Source of the DNA: Desulfofustis sp. PB-SRB1
GTDB lineage: Bacteria; Desulfobacterota; Desulfobulbia; Desulfobulbales; Desulfocapsaceae
Assembly: GCA_016722945.1 (NCBI GenBank)
Contig: JAEQMT010000023.1
Location: forward strand, 62,001-126,000
Direction: 5' to 3'
DNA length: 64,000 bases
Positions 1 to 9,100 of the stretch are shown piece after piece. The notes below the pieces were generated by a model. That model was given only the letters and a program-made list of their open reading frames with translations. It did no database searches and was not told the origin of the DNA. How positions within the stretch are numbered: position 1 is the first letter of the stretch; every line of letters starts with the position of its first letter. The translations under genes and the position numbers were made by a program.

Positions 1-45
1 ATACAGGGAAACGATCTTGTTACAAAGCTCATGTTTGTCGTGCAT
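1..45 (-). CDS. 5' end of a small protein gene (partial)
   Basis: Only the first 15 codons are inside the window, reading MHDKHELCNKIVSLY from an ATG at 45 down to the left edge. A strong ribosome binding site (AGAGGAG, about 7 bases before the ATG, near 52-59) supports a real start. The product cannot be identified from so few residues. It is divergent from the DMT permease, so the roughly 130 bases between them should hold promoters for both. Confidence 0.55.
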   Translation of the reverse strand, partial: MHDKHELCNKIVSLY

Positions 46-185
46 GCTGATTTCTCCTCTTTTTATGGTAATGTTACACCTAGATGTATAATGCCGATCA
101 GGTGGAAAACAAGATGCTATCAGGTCATTGATGCCGTTCGGCAACTCCTCATACCAGTCACCAATACCAGTGAGGGGTGCCTGCA

Positions 186-1112
186 ATGGTTATCGACATA
201 GTAGATAGATCTTCCCAGCCGCACGCTTTTTCAAACAGGCAGATGGTTGGTTGGCTGGCGGTGTTTCTCTCAGCGTTCTGCTTCTATTTTGCCACCGTCA
301 TTATCCGCTGGTCGGAAGCGTATGTGGCCATCGATACCTCATTTTTCGTGTTTGCCCGGTTTTTCCTGGGTTTTGTGGTGGTGTGTACAACCCTTGCCAT
401 TACCGGCCGGCGGGTGCGACCGATGAACTACCACTATCTGCTGGGGCGAACCGTGGCAAACTCGGTGGCGGTATTTTTCTTCTATCGGGCGGTAGCGGTG
501 GGCTCCGTTGCTCAGGCCAATATCTTAAACATGACCTATCCGCTCTTTGTCGCTCTTTTTTCCTGGTTTCTCATCAAAGAGCAGCGTGATCCGGTTGCCT
601 TGCCCATTGTCGGGCTGGCCTGCGCGGGGGTCTATCTGGTGCTGGCGCCGGGGCTTGCCTCGGTAGAGTGGAATAACCTGTGGGGGCTGGGTTCAGGGAT
701 TATGGCGGCGGCGGCGATGATGTATCTCAACCTCAGCAGGCGGTTTCACGATTCACAGACAATTTTGTTTTACATGTTCGGGCTCGGCTCGCTCTTCATG
801 CTGCTTTTCTTTCACCGCTCGATTCACCTGCCGACTGCGATGGAGTGGTATTTTTTGCTGAGCTGTTCGGTGGCCGGGGTGATCGGGCAATATCTGCTGA
901 CCTATGGCTTTTTGTTCGTCACCGCATTGGAGGGCTCGATCATCTCATCGGGCCGGATCCTGCTGGCCGCTATGCTGGGAACGGTGCTGGTGGGTGAGCC
1001 GGCTCTGGGTGCAACGGGCTGGCTTGGCGCCTTGTTGATCTTTGTGGCCAATTCCGCCCTTGCCTGGCGCCGGTCGGTCGTGTCTTCAGTGGAGGTAAAA
1101 CCACATGATTAA
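186..1112 (+). CDS. EamA/DMT-superfamily permease
   Basis: About 308 residues, almost all hydrophobic, with roughly ten predicted membrane spans in two EamA-type halves (about residues 20-150 and 160-295), the usual size and layout for drug/metabolite transporters. The substrate cannot be read from the sequence. An upstream GTG at 177 is in frame, but the ATG at 186 is preferred because GAGGGG at 172-177 is well spaced to it. It is a single-gene unit, convergent with the HD-like gene to its right. Confidence 0.8.
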   Translation: MVIDIVDRSSQPHAFSNRQMVGWLAVFLSAFCFYFATVIIRWSEAYVAIDTSFFVFARFFLGFVVVCTTLAITGRRVRPMNYHYLLGRTVANSVAVFFFYRAVAVGSVAQANILNMTYPLFVALFSWFLIKEQRDPVALPIVGLACAGVYLVLAPGLASVEWNNLWGLGSGIMAAAAMMYLNLSRRFHDSQTILFYMFGLGSLFMLLFFHRSIHLPTAMEWYFLLSCSVAGVIGQYLLTYGFLFVTALEGSIISSGRILLAAMLGTVLVGEPALGATGWLGALLIFVANSALAWRRSVVSSVEVKPHD

Positions 1113-1276
1113 CCCTGCAATCAGGTGACTATGCGTGTTTATATGGCGGTGTAGATGTATCTTTTGGGCGCTATCATAGCATAAACGGCATGCCACATGT
1201 TTGTGTTCGCCCCGGAGGGCGACCCTTTCGATAGTGAGCTCACCCTCAGGAATTTTTGTACGAGTTAAAGTTGGCT

Positions 1277-1307
1277 GCGTGAGAGCGGCAAAGCCGTGCT
1301 ATCACGC
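1277..1307 (-). terminator. terminator-like hairpin at the 3' end of the HD-like gene
   Basis: GCGTGA (1277-1282) pairs with TCACGC (1302-1307), and inside it GCGGC (1285-1289) pairs with GCCGT (1293-1297) around an AAA loop. The outer arm covers the TGA stop of the leftward gene. No clear T-run follows on the minus strand, so intrinsic termination is only a possibility. Confidence 0.3.
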
Positions 1308-2036
1308 GTGCTGGTTGAGAATTTCCTTGATCAGGCGGCGGGCGGAACCGGTATGGAGATGTTCGACTCCGTTGGCAAGGAAAGGTTCCTTTTGGTTTTT
1401 TAGATGCTGCTCAATCATGGTAATACGCCGGGCATCCCGCAGGACGAGGAATTCCATGGATTTTTTGGACTTGTCCGGGGAGGCTTCGGTAAGTAGGTCG
1501 CATACCGCGGCGGCAAGCGGGGCAGGGGCGCCGAGCTCTTCCAATATGGCCCTGACCCGGTCGAGATTGTGGGGATCGTTTCTCTCAGCGGTTGCATCGG
1601 GATAGAGGTTGGAAAGGTTGGGATGGGCAATGACGTCGAGATACGCCGCGCACATCACGATACCGAGATCGGCCTGCTCTTCTGCCCCGATTTTCTCCGC
1701 GTGCGCCGCCAGCCTGGCGGCTCTGCCGATGCGGGCAAAATCGCCCTTGAGTTCTTTTTTCATCGCCACCGCCACCTTATCCTTGAACAGATCTGCCGTC
1801 AGGTGAGCGGCTTCCTCGGGCAGGGTGCCCACGCACTGGGCGGCGTACTTGCAATAGGCGGCACAGCCGAAGTCAAGCCGGGGGTTGACGAATCGATGAC
1901 CGCACGCCCCGCATGACCGGGTGGTATCATCCTTGTAGAACTCAACCTCGCTGGTGCACCGGGGACACGGCACCTCATAGATCGCGTCGTCCTTCCAATA
2001 CTGCATATCCCGGCCTGGACATTTCATGATATTCAC
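1302..2036 (-). CDS. zinc-ribbon protein with degenerate HD-type phosphohydrolase domain
   Basis: 244 residues. The N-terminus holds a zinc-ribbon (Cys24, Cys27, Cys42, Cys45), followed by a second Cys-rich patch (Cys58, 62, 68). Residues about 95-230 resemble the HD phosphohydrolase fold: a helix with a candidate first ligand (LAAHAEKIG) and then AAYLDVIAHP where family members usually read AAYLHDI. The His-Asp metal pair is thus not present in its normal form and catalysis is doubtful. The role is unknown; it could bind nucleotides or nucleic acid. It stands alone, convergent with the DMT permease. Confidence 0.6.
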   Translation of the reverse strand: MNIMKCPGRDMQYWKDDAIYEVPCPRCTSEVEFYKDDTTRSCGACGHRFVNPRLDFGCAAYCKYAAQCVGTLPEEAAHLTADLFKDKVAVAMKKELKGDFARIGRAARLAAHAEKIGAEEQADLGIVMCAAYLDVIAHPNLSNLYPDATAERNDPHNLDRVRAILEELGAPAPLAAAVCDLLTEASPDKSKKSMEFLVLRDARRITMIEQHLKNQKEPFLANGVEHLHTGSARRLIKEILNQHA

Positions 2037-2191
2037 CTCTGACGGCGTCGTAAGAACTTCGCTTTCTGGTGCAATGGGGCGACAATCATGAAAGTAGACA
2101 CGATTGCTGAAGATGCCTCTTTCCGCCGGCTAAGACGGATATCTGATTGACAAGGACAAGCTGGATCCGGTATCATGAGATTTACTTAATA

Positions 2192-2220
2192 TTGTCTCAA
2201 GTTATCCTGATACGTGTATT
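2192..2220 (+). promoter_or_regulatory. possible sigma70-like promoter of the met/hdr operon
   Basis: TTGTCT (2192-2197) and TGTATT (2215-2220) are separated by 17 bases and lie about 70 bases before the first ATG of the operon. Each box matches the consensus at four of six positions, so this is a weak candidate. Confidence 0.25.
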
Positions 2221-2289
2221 GTTAAACCTGTGTATTGTCCAGATTCGCCCGGTTTTTCCATCGGAAATGCATGAACCCAGGGAGGTCCC

Positions 2290-3165
2290 ATGGTAGGTGA
2301 AGCTCAACGTTCCGGCTCGCAAGCAGCCACTTTGATTGCCGAAGTCGATCCTCCGAAAGGGGTAAATCTTACCGGTTTTCTGGACAAAACCCTGCTGATG
2401 CGGGGCCGGGTGGATACCATCAGGGTCACCGACAACGAGCATGCCATCATGCGCATGGCGCCCATTGCCCCCTGTCTGGCGCTTCAGGAAAAAGGGGTTG
2501 CGCCGTCCATGATGATTGCCGGTCGCGACCGCAACCGCCTCTCATTTCAGGCCGATCTGTTGAGCGCCGCCGCCCTGGGCATCACCGACATCGTCATCAA
2601 GGAGGGGCACGATACCAGGGAGGGCGATCAGCCCGTTGCCCGGTCCAGCGGCGATCTCGATCTGCCCACCATGCTCGCCTGCGTGGCGGCGCTCAACAGC
2701 GGCACCGATCTGGCCGGGGAGACCCTTGATGGGGCAACCTCTTTTACTCTCGGAGTCTATCTGGAATTGTCCGATGATGTAAACCTGAACCGGGAACGGG
2801 CCGAGTATTTTTTTCGTTTGCGGGAATTCGGGGTGAGTTCGGTAACCCTGGGCCCCACCTATGATCTAAACATCATCGAGCAGTTTGTCTCCTTTGCCGA
2901 ACAGACCGATATCAAGCTCCATACCTCGCTGATGTATCTCAAATCCGTCACTATGATTCGCTATCTCAATAACCTTGCCGGGGTACCATCCATCCCCCAG
3001 GAGTTTTTGAGAAATATGATGAGTGTCCCGGATAAAAAGAACGCCGGTATTGCCGTGGCCGCCGATTTTTTCCGCGAGCTGGCCGCCATCAGCGACGGGG
3101 TCGTGCTGCTTTCCCTGGGCTGGAAAGATAAACTAAGCGAGTTTTTAGACCGCATCGAGCGCTAA
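2290..3165 (+). CDS. MetF-like (methylenetetrahydrofolate reductase family) paralog
   Basis: 291 residues with a TIM-barrel pattern of the MTHFR family: AEVDPP (Glu18 at the position of the conserved acid), RVTDNEHAIMRM and a central GRDRNRLSFQADLL block that closely matches the second MetF at 10883 (VRDRNRIALQSDLL). At residues 106-108 it reads GHD where the second copy has the usual GDH, so the conserved Asp is replaced by His. GGGAGG just before the ATG is a good ribosome site. It is first in the long operon and its stop abuts the kinase start. It may be an altered or regulatory MTHFR; family membership is firm, activity is not. Confidence 0.75.
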   Translation: MVGEAQRSGSQAATLIAEVDPPKGVNLTGFLDKTLLMRGRVDTIRVTDNEHAIMRMAPIAPCLALQEKGVAPSMMIAGRDRNRLSFQADLLSAAALGITDIVIKEGHDTREGDQPVARSSGDLDLPTMLACVAALNSGTDLAGETLDGATSFTLGVYLELSDDVNLNRERAEYFFRLREFGVSSVTLGPTYDLNIIEQFVSFAEQTDIKLHTSLMYLKSVTMIRYLNNLAGVPSIPQEFLRNMMSVPDKKNAGIAVAADFFRELAAISDGVVLLSLGWKDKLSEFLDRIER

Positions 3166-4746
3166 GTGTTAAACGGCGACGTGCATACATTACCACTGCA
3201 TAGGAGTTTGCCCGAGCTTTCCCGGGAACTGGGCTCACATCTCTTTCTCTATCATATTCTCGAGGGGACTCCCAACGGTGTGCTGGTGATCGGCCTGGAC
3301 CACCGGGTCATGTACGCAAATGATGCCGCGCATCGGCTGCTCGGCATCAAATCCCGCAATATCTCAGACCCCAGTCTGGCCGTTCTTCTGGGTGGAGAAA
3401 ATCACTGGTTCTTCTACCAGATCGGCCAGTTTTTCGACAATATCAACGAGATCTGGGAATCGCGTATCCGCCATGAGATCGAAATAGACGCAGGCGAAGA
3501 GGAGCCCAAGATCGTCGACGCGGTGCTGGTCTATCCTCCTTCGGCCCCGGACTATTACCTGCTCTATCTCAACGACATCACCACTATGAAGCGGCTGGAG
3601 GGGCAGTTGCGGCGGCGCAACGCCTTTTTCAACAAATTGATCACCGCCTCGGTTGATGGCATCATCGCCTCGGACATGGAGGGTAATCTCATCCTCTTCA
3701 ACGATGCCGCCCTCAATCTGCTTGGTTATACCGATCGCCAGGAGTTCAGTACCGTCCGCGTTACCGATCTATATAACGACAATTTCGCCTATACCATAAT
3801 CCGGCGGATGCGAAGTGATGATTTCGGCGGGGAAGGGAAACTGCTGCACCAGGAATTGAACGTTCGGCACAAGGAGGGCTACGATATTCCGGTGATGTTC
3901 TCCGGCGGCATTATCTACGATCACGACCAGGAATTCGCCACCTTCGGCATTTTTACCGATCTTCGCGCCATGCAGCAGATCGAGGAAGACCTTGAACAGA
4001 CCCACCGGATGCTCATGCAGTCGGAACAGATGGCCGGTCTCGGCAGGCTCGCGGCGGGGGTGGCGCATGAGATCAACAACCCCATGTCGGGTATCATGCT
4101 CTATGCCAACCTGATCCGTGAGGAGTTGGGTGCACACCATCCGGCCGGGGCGGATCTTGACACCATCGTCAGTGAGGCGGAGCGTTGTAAGGTGATCGTC
4201 GCCGATTTGCTCGATTTCTCCCATCAGTCAAGTTTTGACATGAGCCCGGTGGAGATCAACGAGGTAATCCGCAAGACCCTGGACCTGCTCACCAACCAGC
4301 CGATGTATCACAATATCACGGTTGATCTGCTCTTTCAGGAACCGTTGCCGCTGATCATGGGCAACTCCATGCGGCTCAACCAGGTCTTTATGAATCTGCT
4401 CGTCAATAGCGCCCAGGCCATGAACGGGGCTGGTACGCTGCGGATCGCAACCAGGTCGCGGGCCAACGGCGAGGTTAACGAGGTGATTGTCCAGGACGAT
4501 GGGCCGGGAATCCCCCCGCACCTGCTCGATAAGATATTTGATCCGTTTTTTACCACTAAATCAACCGGTGAGGGCACCGGGTTGGGGTTGTCGGTCTCCT
4601 ATGCGATCATCAAAGAGCACAAGGGCACCATCAAGGCCCAGCCGGCGCCTGGTGGCGGTGCTCTGTTCACCCTGAAATTTCCCACCGTATCCGAACGTCT
4701 CAAAGAGGAAGATTATGGAAGCATCTCCTATCTCACCGGCGCATAG
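3166..4746 (+). CDS. PAS-domain sensor histidine kinase
   Basis: 526 residues with no membrane span, so probably cytoplasmic. Two PAS domains (about residues 20-140 and 150-270) precede a short coiled coil, a HisKA domain with phosphoacceptor His301 in VAHEINNPMSG, and a HATPase_c domain with QDDGPGI (G1) and GTGLGLS (G2). The GTG start directly follows the stop of the MetF-like gene, implying translational coupling, and the 3' end overlaps hdrC by 32 bases. The PAS domains may sense redox state or a cofactor; no specific ligand residues can be named. Its partner could be the receiver protein at 11850 of the same run. Confidence 0.85.
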   Translation: MLNGDVHTLPLHRSLPELSRELGSHLFLYHILEGTPNGVLVIGLDHRVMYANDAAHRLLGIKSRNISDPSLAVLLGGENHWFFYQIGQFFDNINEIWESRIRHEIEIDAGEEEPKIVDAVLVYPPSAPDYYLLYLNDITTMKRLEGQLRRRNAFFNKLITASVDGIIASDMEGNLILFNDAALNLLGYTDRQEFSTVRVTDLYNDNFAYTIIRRMRSDDFGGEGKLLHQELNVRHKEGYDIPVMFSGGIIYDHDQEFATFGIFTDLRAMQQIEEDLEQTHRMLMQSEQMAGLGRLAAGVAHEINNPMSGIMLYANLIREELGAHHPAGADLDTIVSEAERCKVIVADLLDFSHQSSFDMSPVEINEVIRKTLDLLTNQPMYHNITVDLLFQEPLPLIMGNSMRLNQVFMNLLVNSAQAMNGAGTLRIATRSRANGEVNEVIVQDDGPGIPPHLLDKIFDPFFTTKSTGEGTGLGLSVSYAIIKEHKGTIKAQPAPGGGALFTLKFPTVSERLKEEDYGSISYLTGA

Positions 4747-5278
4747 CAACGAAAAGCTGCTGGCAAAGCTGGCCGATCGCGGCGTTGACGTGCACGCCTG
4801 CTATCAATGCGGACGCTGCTCGGCGGGCTGCCCGATAACCGAGTTTTTCGACATCACCACCATGGAGGTGGTGCGCCTGGCCGCCTACGGGGCGGAAGAG
4901 CAGCTGCTGAGCAGCAGCGCCATCTGGCTGTGCGCCGCCTGTGAAACCTGCGCCAGTCGATGCCCCAACGATATCGATATAGCCGTTTTAATGGACGTAC
5001 TGCGCGAGCTGGCCCGGCGTAAGGGAGTGGTCCCGGCGGAAAAGCGGGTGGCACTCTTTCACCGCTGTTTTCTCCAATCGATCAAGCATTGGGGACGGGC
5101 CTATGAGGTTGGCCTTATTGCCGGCTACAAAGTCCGCTCGGGTGATCTTCTGGGTGATATGAAGCTGGGTATGAAGATGTTTGCCAGGGGCAGGCTGAAA
5201 CTCACTCCCCACCCGATAGCCGGCAAGGCGGAGATCAAAAAGATGTTTGCCGGTCAGGGCAAGGAGTATGAGCGATGA
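4715..5278 (+). CDS. hdrC: heterodisulfide reductase subunit C (HdrC)-like ferredoxin
   Basis: 187 residues with two 4Fe-4S motifs: CxxCxxCxxxC at Cys29, 32, 35, 39 and at Cys73, 76, 79, 83. This is the HdrC pattern, the electron wire between HdrA and HdrB. The ATG at 4715 lies inside the kinase gene in another frame, and its end overlaps hdrB by four bases (ATGA). Together with hdrB and hdrA it forms the standard C-B-A order of bacterial Hdr complexes. Confidence 0.9.
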   Translation: MEASPISPAHSNEKLLAKLADRGVDVHACYQCGRCSAGCPITEFFDITTMEVVRLAAYGAEEQLLSSSAIWLCAACETCASRCPNDIDIAVLMDVLRELARRKGVVPAEKRVALFHRCFLQSIKHWGRAYEVGLIAGYKVRSGDLLGDMKLGMKMFARGRLKLTPHPIAGKAEIKKMFAGQGKEYER

Positions 5279-6141
5279 AATTATCCTACTACCCCGGCTG
5301 TTCATTGCGCGGTACCGCTCATGATTACGACGGCTCGGTCAAGGCGGTCTGCGCTGAGCTGGGTATCGAGCTGGTGGAACTGGCCGACTGGAATTGCTGT
5401 GGGGCCTCATCGGCTCACATGACCGAGCATGAGCTGGGGGTACGGTTGCCGCTGCGCAACCTGCTGATTGCCGGCGAGCTCGGCCTCGATGTGCTGGTGC
5501 CGTGCGCCGCCTGCTTTCAGCGGCTCAAGGCGGCCGACAAAGAGGTGCGTAAAGCCCCGAAGTTCTGGGATGTGGCCGGCTATGATCCAACTTTTAAGAT
5601 TGTCCATATCAGTACACTGCTGTCCAGTCCCGATATGATCCGGCGACTGCATGAGCGGGCGACCCACTCGCTCAGCGGTCTGCGAATCGGATGCTATTAC
5701 GGCTGTCTTTCCCTGCGTCACCCGAAAATTACCGATGCCGTCCATTTCGAGCAGCCCGACAGCCTGGAAACCATGATGGATGCCATCGGTGCCGAGCCGG
5801 TGCGCTGGTCGCACCGTACCGAATGCTGCTCCGGCTCGTTGACCATGGCGCGGCCCGATATTGCCGCCAGACTGGTGGGTGACATCGTCGGGGCGGCTCG
5901 CCGGGCCGGGGCCGAGGCCTTGGTTACCGATTGTCCGATGTGTCAGGCAAACGTTGAAAGCCGGCAACTTGAATTGCCGGAGGATGAACAGCTGCCGGTA
6001 TATTATGCCAGTGAGCTTCTGTATGCGGCGCTTACCGGTACCTATCGTGCCGAACAGCAGCGCGTCCACTTGGTATCCGCTACGATAGATGTGCAGGCCT
6101 GCCGGGAAGATGGGCGGATTGGACGGGAGGAACGGCCATGA
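5275..6141 (+). CDS. hdrB: heterodisulfide reductase subunit B (HdrB)-like, two CCG domains
   Basis: 288 residues with two cysteine-rich CCG domains. The first has Cys9, Cys41-Cys42 and CxxC at 77-80; the second has GCYYGC, ECCSGS and CPMC. In characterised HdrB each CCG domain binds a non-cubane 4Fe-4S cluster where the disulfide is reduced. The natural substrate in this organism is not known and need not be CoM-S-S-CoB; it may serve as an electron relay to MetF/MetV. The start overlaps hdrC (ATGA) and its end overlaps hdrA by four bases. Confidence 0.9.
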   Translation: MKLSYYPGCSLRGTAHDYDGSVKAVCAELGIELVELADWNCCGASSAHMTEHELGVRLPLRNLLIAGELGLDVLVPCAACFQRLKAADKEVRKAPKFWDVAGYDPTFKIVHISTLLSSPDMIRRLHERATHSLSGLRIGCYYGCLSLRHPKITDAVHFEQPDSLETMMDAIGAEPVRWSHRTECCSGSLTMARPDIAARLVGDIVGAARRAGAEALVTDCPMCQANVESRQLELPEDEQLPVYYASELLYAALTGTYRAEQQRVHLVSATIDVQACREDGRIGREERP

Positions 6142-9100
6142 CAGTGCATCCCGACAAGGTTTTCGCCCCCACTGGCGCGGTGTTAATCATCGGCGGCGGG
6201 ATCAGCGGTATGCAGTCCGCCCTCGATCTGGCCGGTTCCGGGTTCAAGGTGTATCTGGTTGAACAGTCGCCGGCCATCGGCGGGAAAATGGCCCAGCTTG
6301 ATAAAACCTTTCCCACCAACGACTGCTCCATGTGCATCGTCTCCCCCAAACTGGTGGAGGTGGGAAGACATCGTAACATTGAGCTGCTCACCTACACTGA
6401 TGTGCTCGGTGTCGATGGTGAGGCCGGCGCCTTTACCGCCCGTATCAAACGCAAGGCCCGTTACGTAGATGTGGATGCGTGCACCGGCTGCGGGTTGTGT
6501 GAACTGGTCTGTCCGGTCACCTGCGCCTCCTGGTTTCCGGAAAGCTGGCAGGATGGAGCGACCCCGAAGTTACGGGCACGCGACAAACACATAATCCGGG
6601 CAAAGGCGCCCATTGAACCGACCACCTGTGCGTCCTGGACATTTACCGTTGATGCGGAAAAGTGTGCGTCCTGCGGGCTCTGTTACCGGGCCTGTTTGCA
6701 GGGTGCCGTATCATGGCACAAAAAGGAGCCGGCGGTGATCGATCAGAACAGATGCACCGGCTGCGGTGCCTGTTTCGCGGTCTGTCCCGAAAAGTTTTCA
6801 GCCGTCACCGTCACTGCCGGCGAGGATCTGGACAAAAGCCTCGGCGCCGCTTTGTATGCCCGTTCCCGAACAATCATTAAGCAGCGTGGTGAGAGCGGGC
6901 GAAAGGATTGCATTCGCTGCGGTCTCTGCACCCTTATGTGTACCAAGGTGATGGGGATCGGGGCGCTCACCATGGTGGAAGAGGGGATCGAGGCGGGCCG
7001 TGACATCTGCCAGGTGTGCGGCGCCTGCGCTTCACTCTGCCCGGTTGGGTTTCTCGATATCGCCGAGCTGACCACAAAAACGGTGCGCCCCCTGCTGGAT
7101 GAGTTCAACGAGGGACTCAACCGGAAAAAACCGGTCAATATCTTATATCCGCAGGCGGTGCCGAGGGTACCGGTTATCGACGAGGCGAGCTGTGTCCATC
7201 TCAATACCGGTTTCTGCGGTACCTGCCGGACGGTATGCGGGGTTGGCGCCATCGATTATCGACAACAGGAAAAAGAAGAGTGTATCGAGATCGGATCAGT
7301 CATCTTTTCACCTGGAATTGAGGTGTTCAACCCGCGGTTGCGCGGGGAATTCGGCTACGGCATTCACCAGAACGTAGTGACCAGTATCGAATTTGAGCGG
7401 CTGCTGTCCGCCTCCGGGCCCACCAGCGGGGTAGTGCGGCGGCCGGGCGATAACCGCCATCCGAAAAAGATCGCCTGGATCCAGTGCGTGGGTTCGCGCG
7501 ACAGCTCCCGCGGCCGTGATTACTGCTCGTCGGTATGTTGCATGTATGCCGCCAAGGAGGCCTATATCGCCCGCGAGCATGACGCCGCCATCGAGCCGAC
7601 CATCTTTTTTATCGACATGCGGGCGCATGGCAAGAATTTCGACGCCTATATCGATCGCGCCGTCGATCACCAGATCCGTTTTGTCCGGGCAATGATCAGC
7701 CGGGTATATGAAGATCCCGTCAGCGGCGACCTGGAGCTGCGCTATATCGATGAACAGGGCGGCCGTCAGATCGAACGATTTGACATGGTGGTCCTTTCAG
7801 TGGGCATCCAGGTGCCCGAACACACCAAACAGCTGGCCGCCACCCTGGGCATCGAGCTGGATCGCTTCGGCTTTGCCAAGACCAATGGGTTCACGCCGCT
7901 GGCCGCCTCACGGCCGGGTATTTTCGTGAGCGGTGCGATAAACGGCCCCAAGGACATTCCGGAAACAGTGAGTGAGGCGTCCGGCGCCGCCCTGGCCGCG
8001 TCGGCACATCTGGCAACGGCGCGGGGCACCCTGCTCAGTGAAGAAATACTACCCCAGGAGAAAATCCTCGAACCTGATGAAGCCCTGCGTATCGGCGTCT
8101 TCGTCTGCCATTGTGGCTCCAACATCTCCTCGGTGGTGGACGTTGCCGAGGTAACCGAATATGCCCGAACCCTGCCTCACGTGGTCTACGCCGACCACCC
8201 GCTCTACACCTGTTCGCAGGATTCGCAGGAAACCATGAAGGAATTGATTGAAGAGCACAACCTCAACCGGGTAGTGGTGGCGGCCTGTTCGCCTTCCACC
8301 CATGAGCCGTTGTTCATGTCCACCCTGCGTCAGGCCGGTATGAACCAATACTTCTTCGATATGGCCAACATCCGCGATCAGTGCAGCTGGGTGCATCCCC
8401 AGGAGCCTGAGGAGGCGACGGCCAAGGCAAAGCGGCTGATGCGCATGGCGGTGGCCAACGCCGTGGAGGCCGAACCGCTGACCGAACTTGAGTTTGGCGT
8501 AGATGACAACCTGCTGGTCATCGGGGGCGGCGTGGCTGGCATGAATGCGGCGCTGGAAGCGGTCAAACAGGGTTTTGGCGTCTACCTGGTAGAAGAGCGT
8601 GAGCAGCTCGGCGGACAGACACGTAAGCTTAAAAAGAGCTGGGATGGCCAGGATTTTGCTCCTTATCTGAACGCCCTCGTTGAAGAAATTGAGGCGCATG
8701 ACAAAATCCGGGTGCTGACTCACTCGGTGGTTGTGGAGCAGAGCGGATTCGTCGGTTCGTTTGAAAGTGAAATCATGACCCCGTCGGGTGGTGGCCGCCG
8801 GATCAAGCATGGTGCGACCCTGGTGGCCACCGGCGCGCACGAGTATCGGCCCGGGCTCTATGGTCTGGACAGCCGCGACGAGGTGATGACCCAGACCGAT
8901 TTTGAAACCGCCATGGTTGAAAACCCCGAGCGATCAGCCTCCTGGCACCATATTGTCATGGTGCAGTGCGTCGGTTCCCGGTGCGAAGAACATCTTTCCT
9001 ATTGCTCGCGTATCTGCTGCAATCAGGCGGTTAAAAACAGTCTGCGGATGAGAGAGCTCAATCCCGGTACCCGTATCGATGTGCTCTACCGCGATATGCG

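Noticed and set aside
1201-1605. Rightward 134-codon frame opposite the HD-like gene
   Set aside because: Arg/Ser-rich, without motifs or a ribosome site; the opposite strand has a clear zinc-ribbon protein.
8049-8840. Long leftward frame opposite hdrA
   Set aside because: It mirrors a GC-rich coding region and shows no family motifs; a shadow frame.
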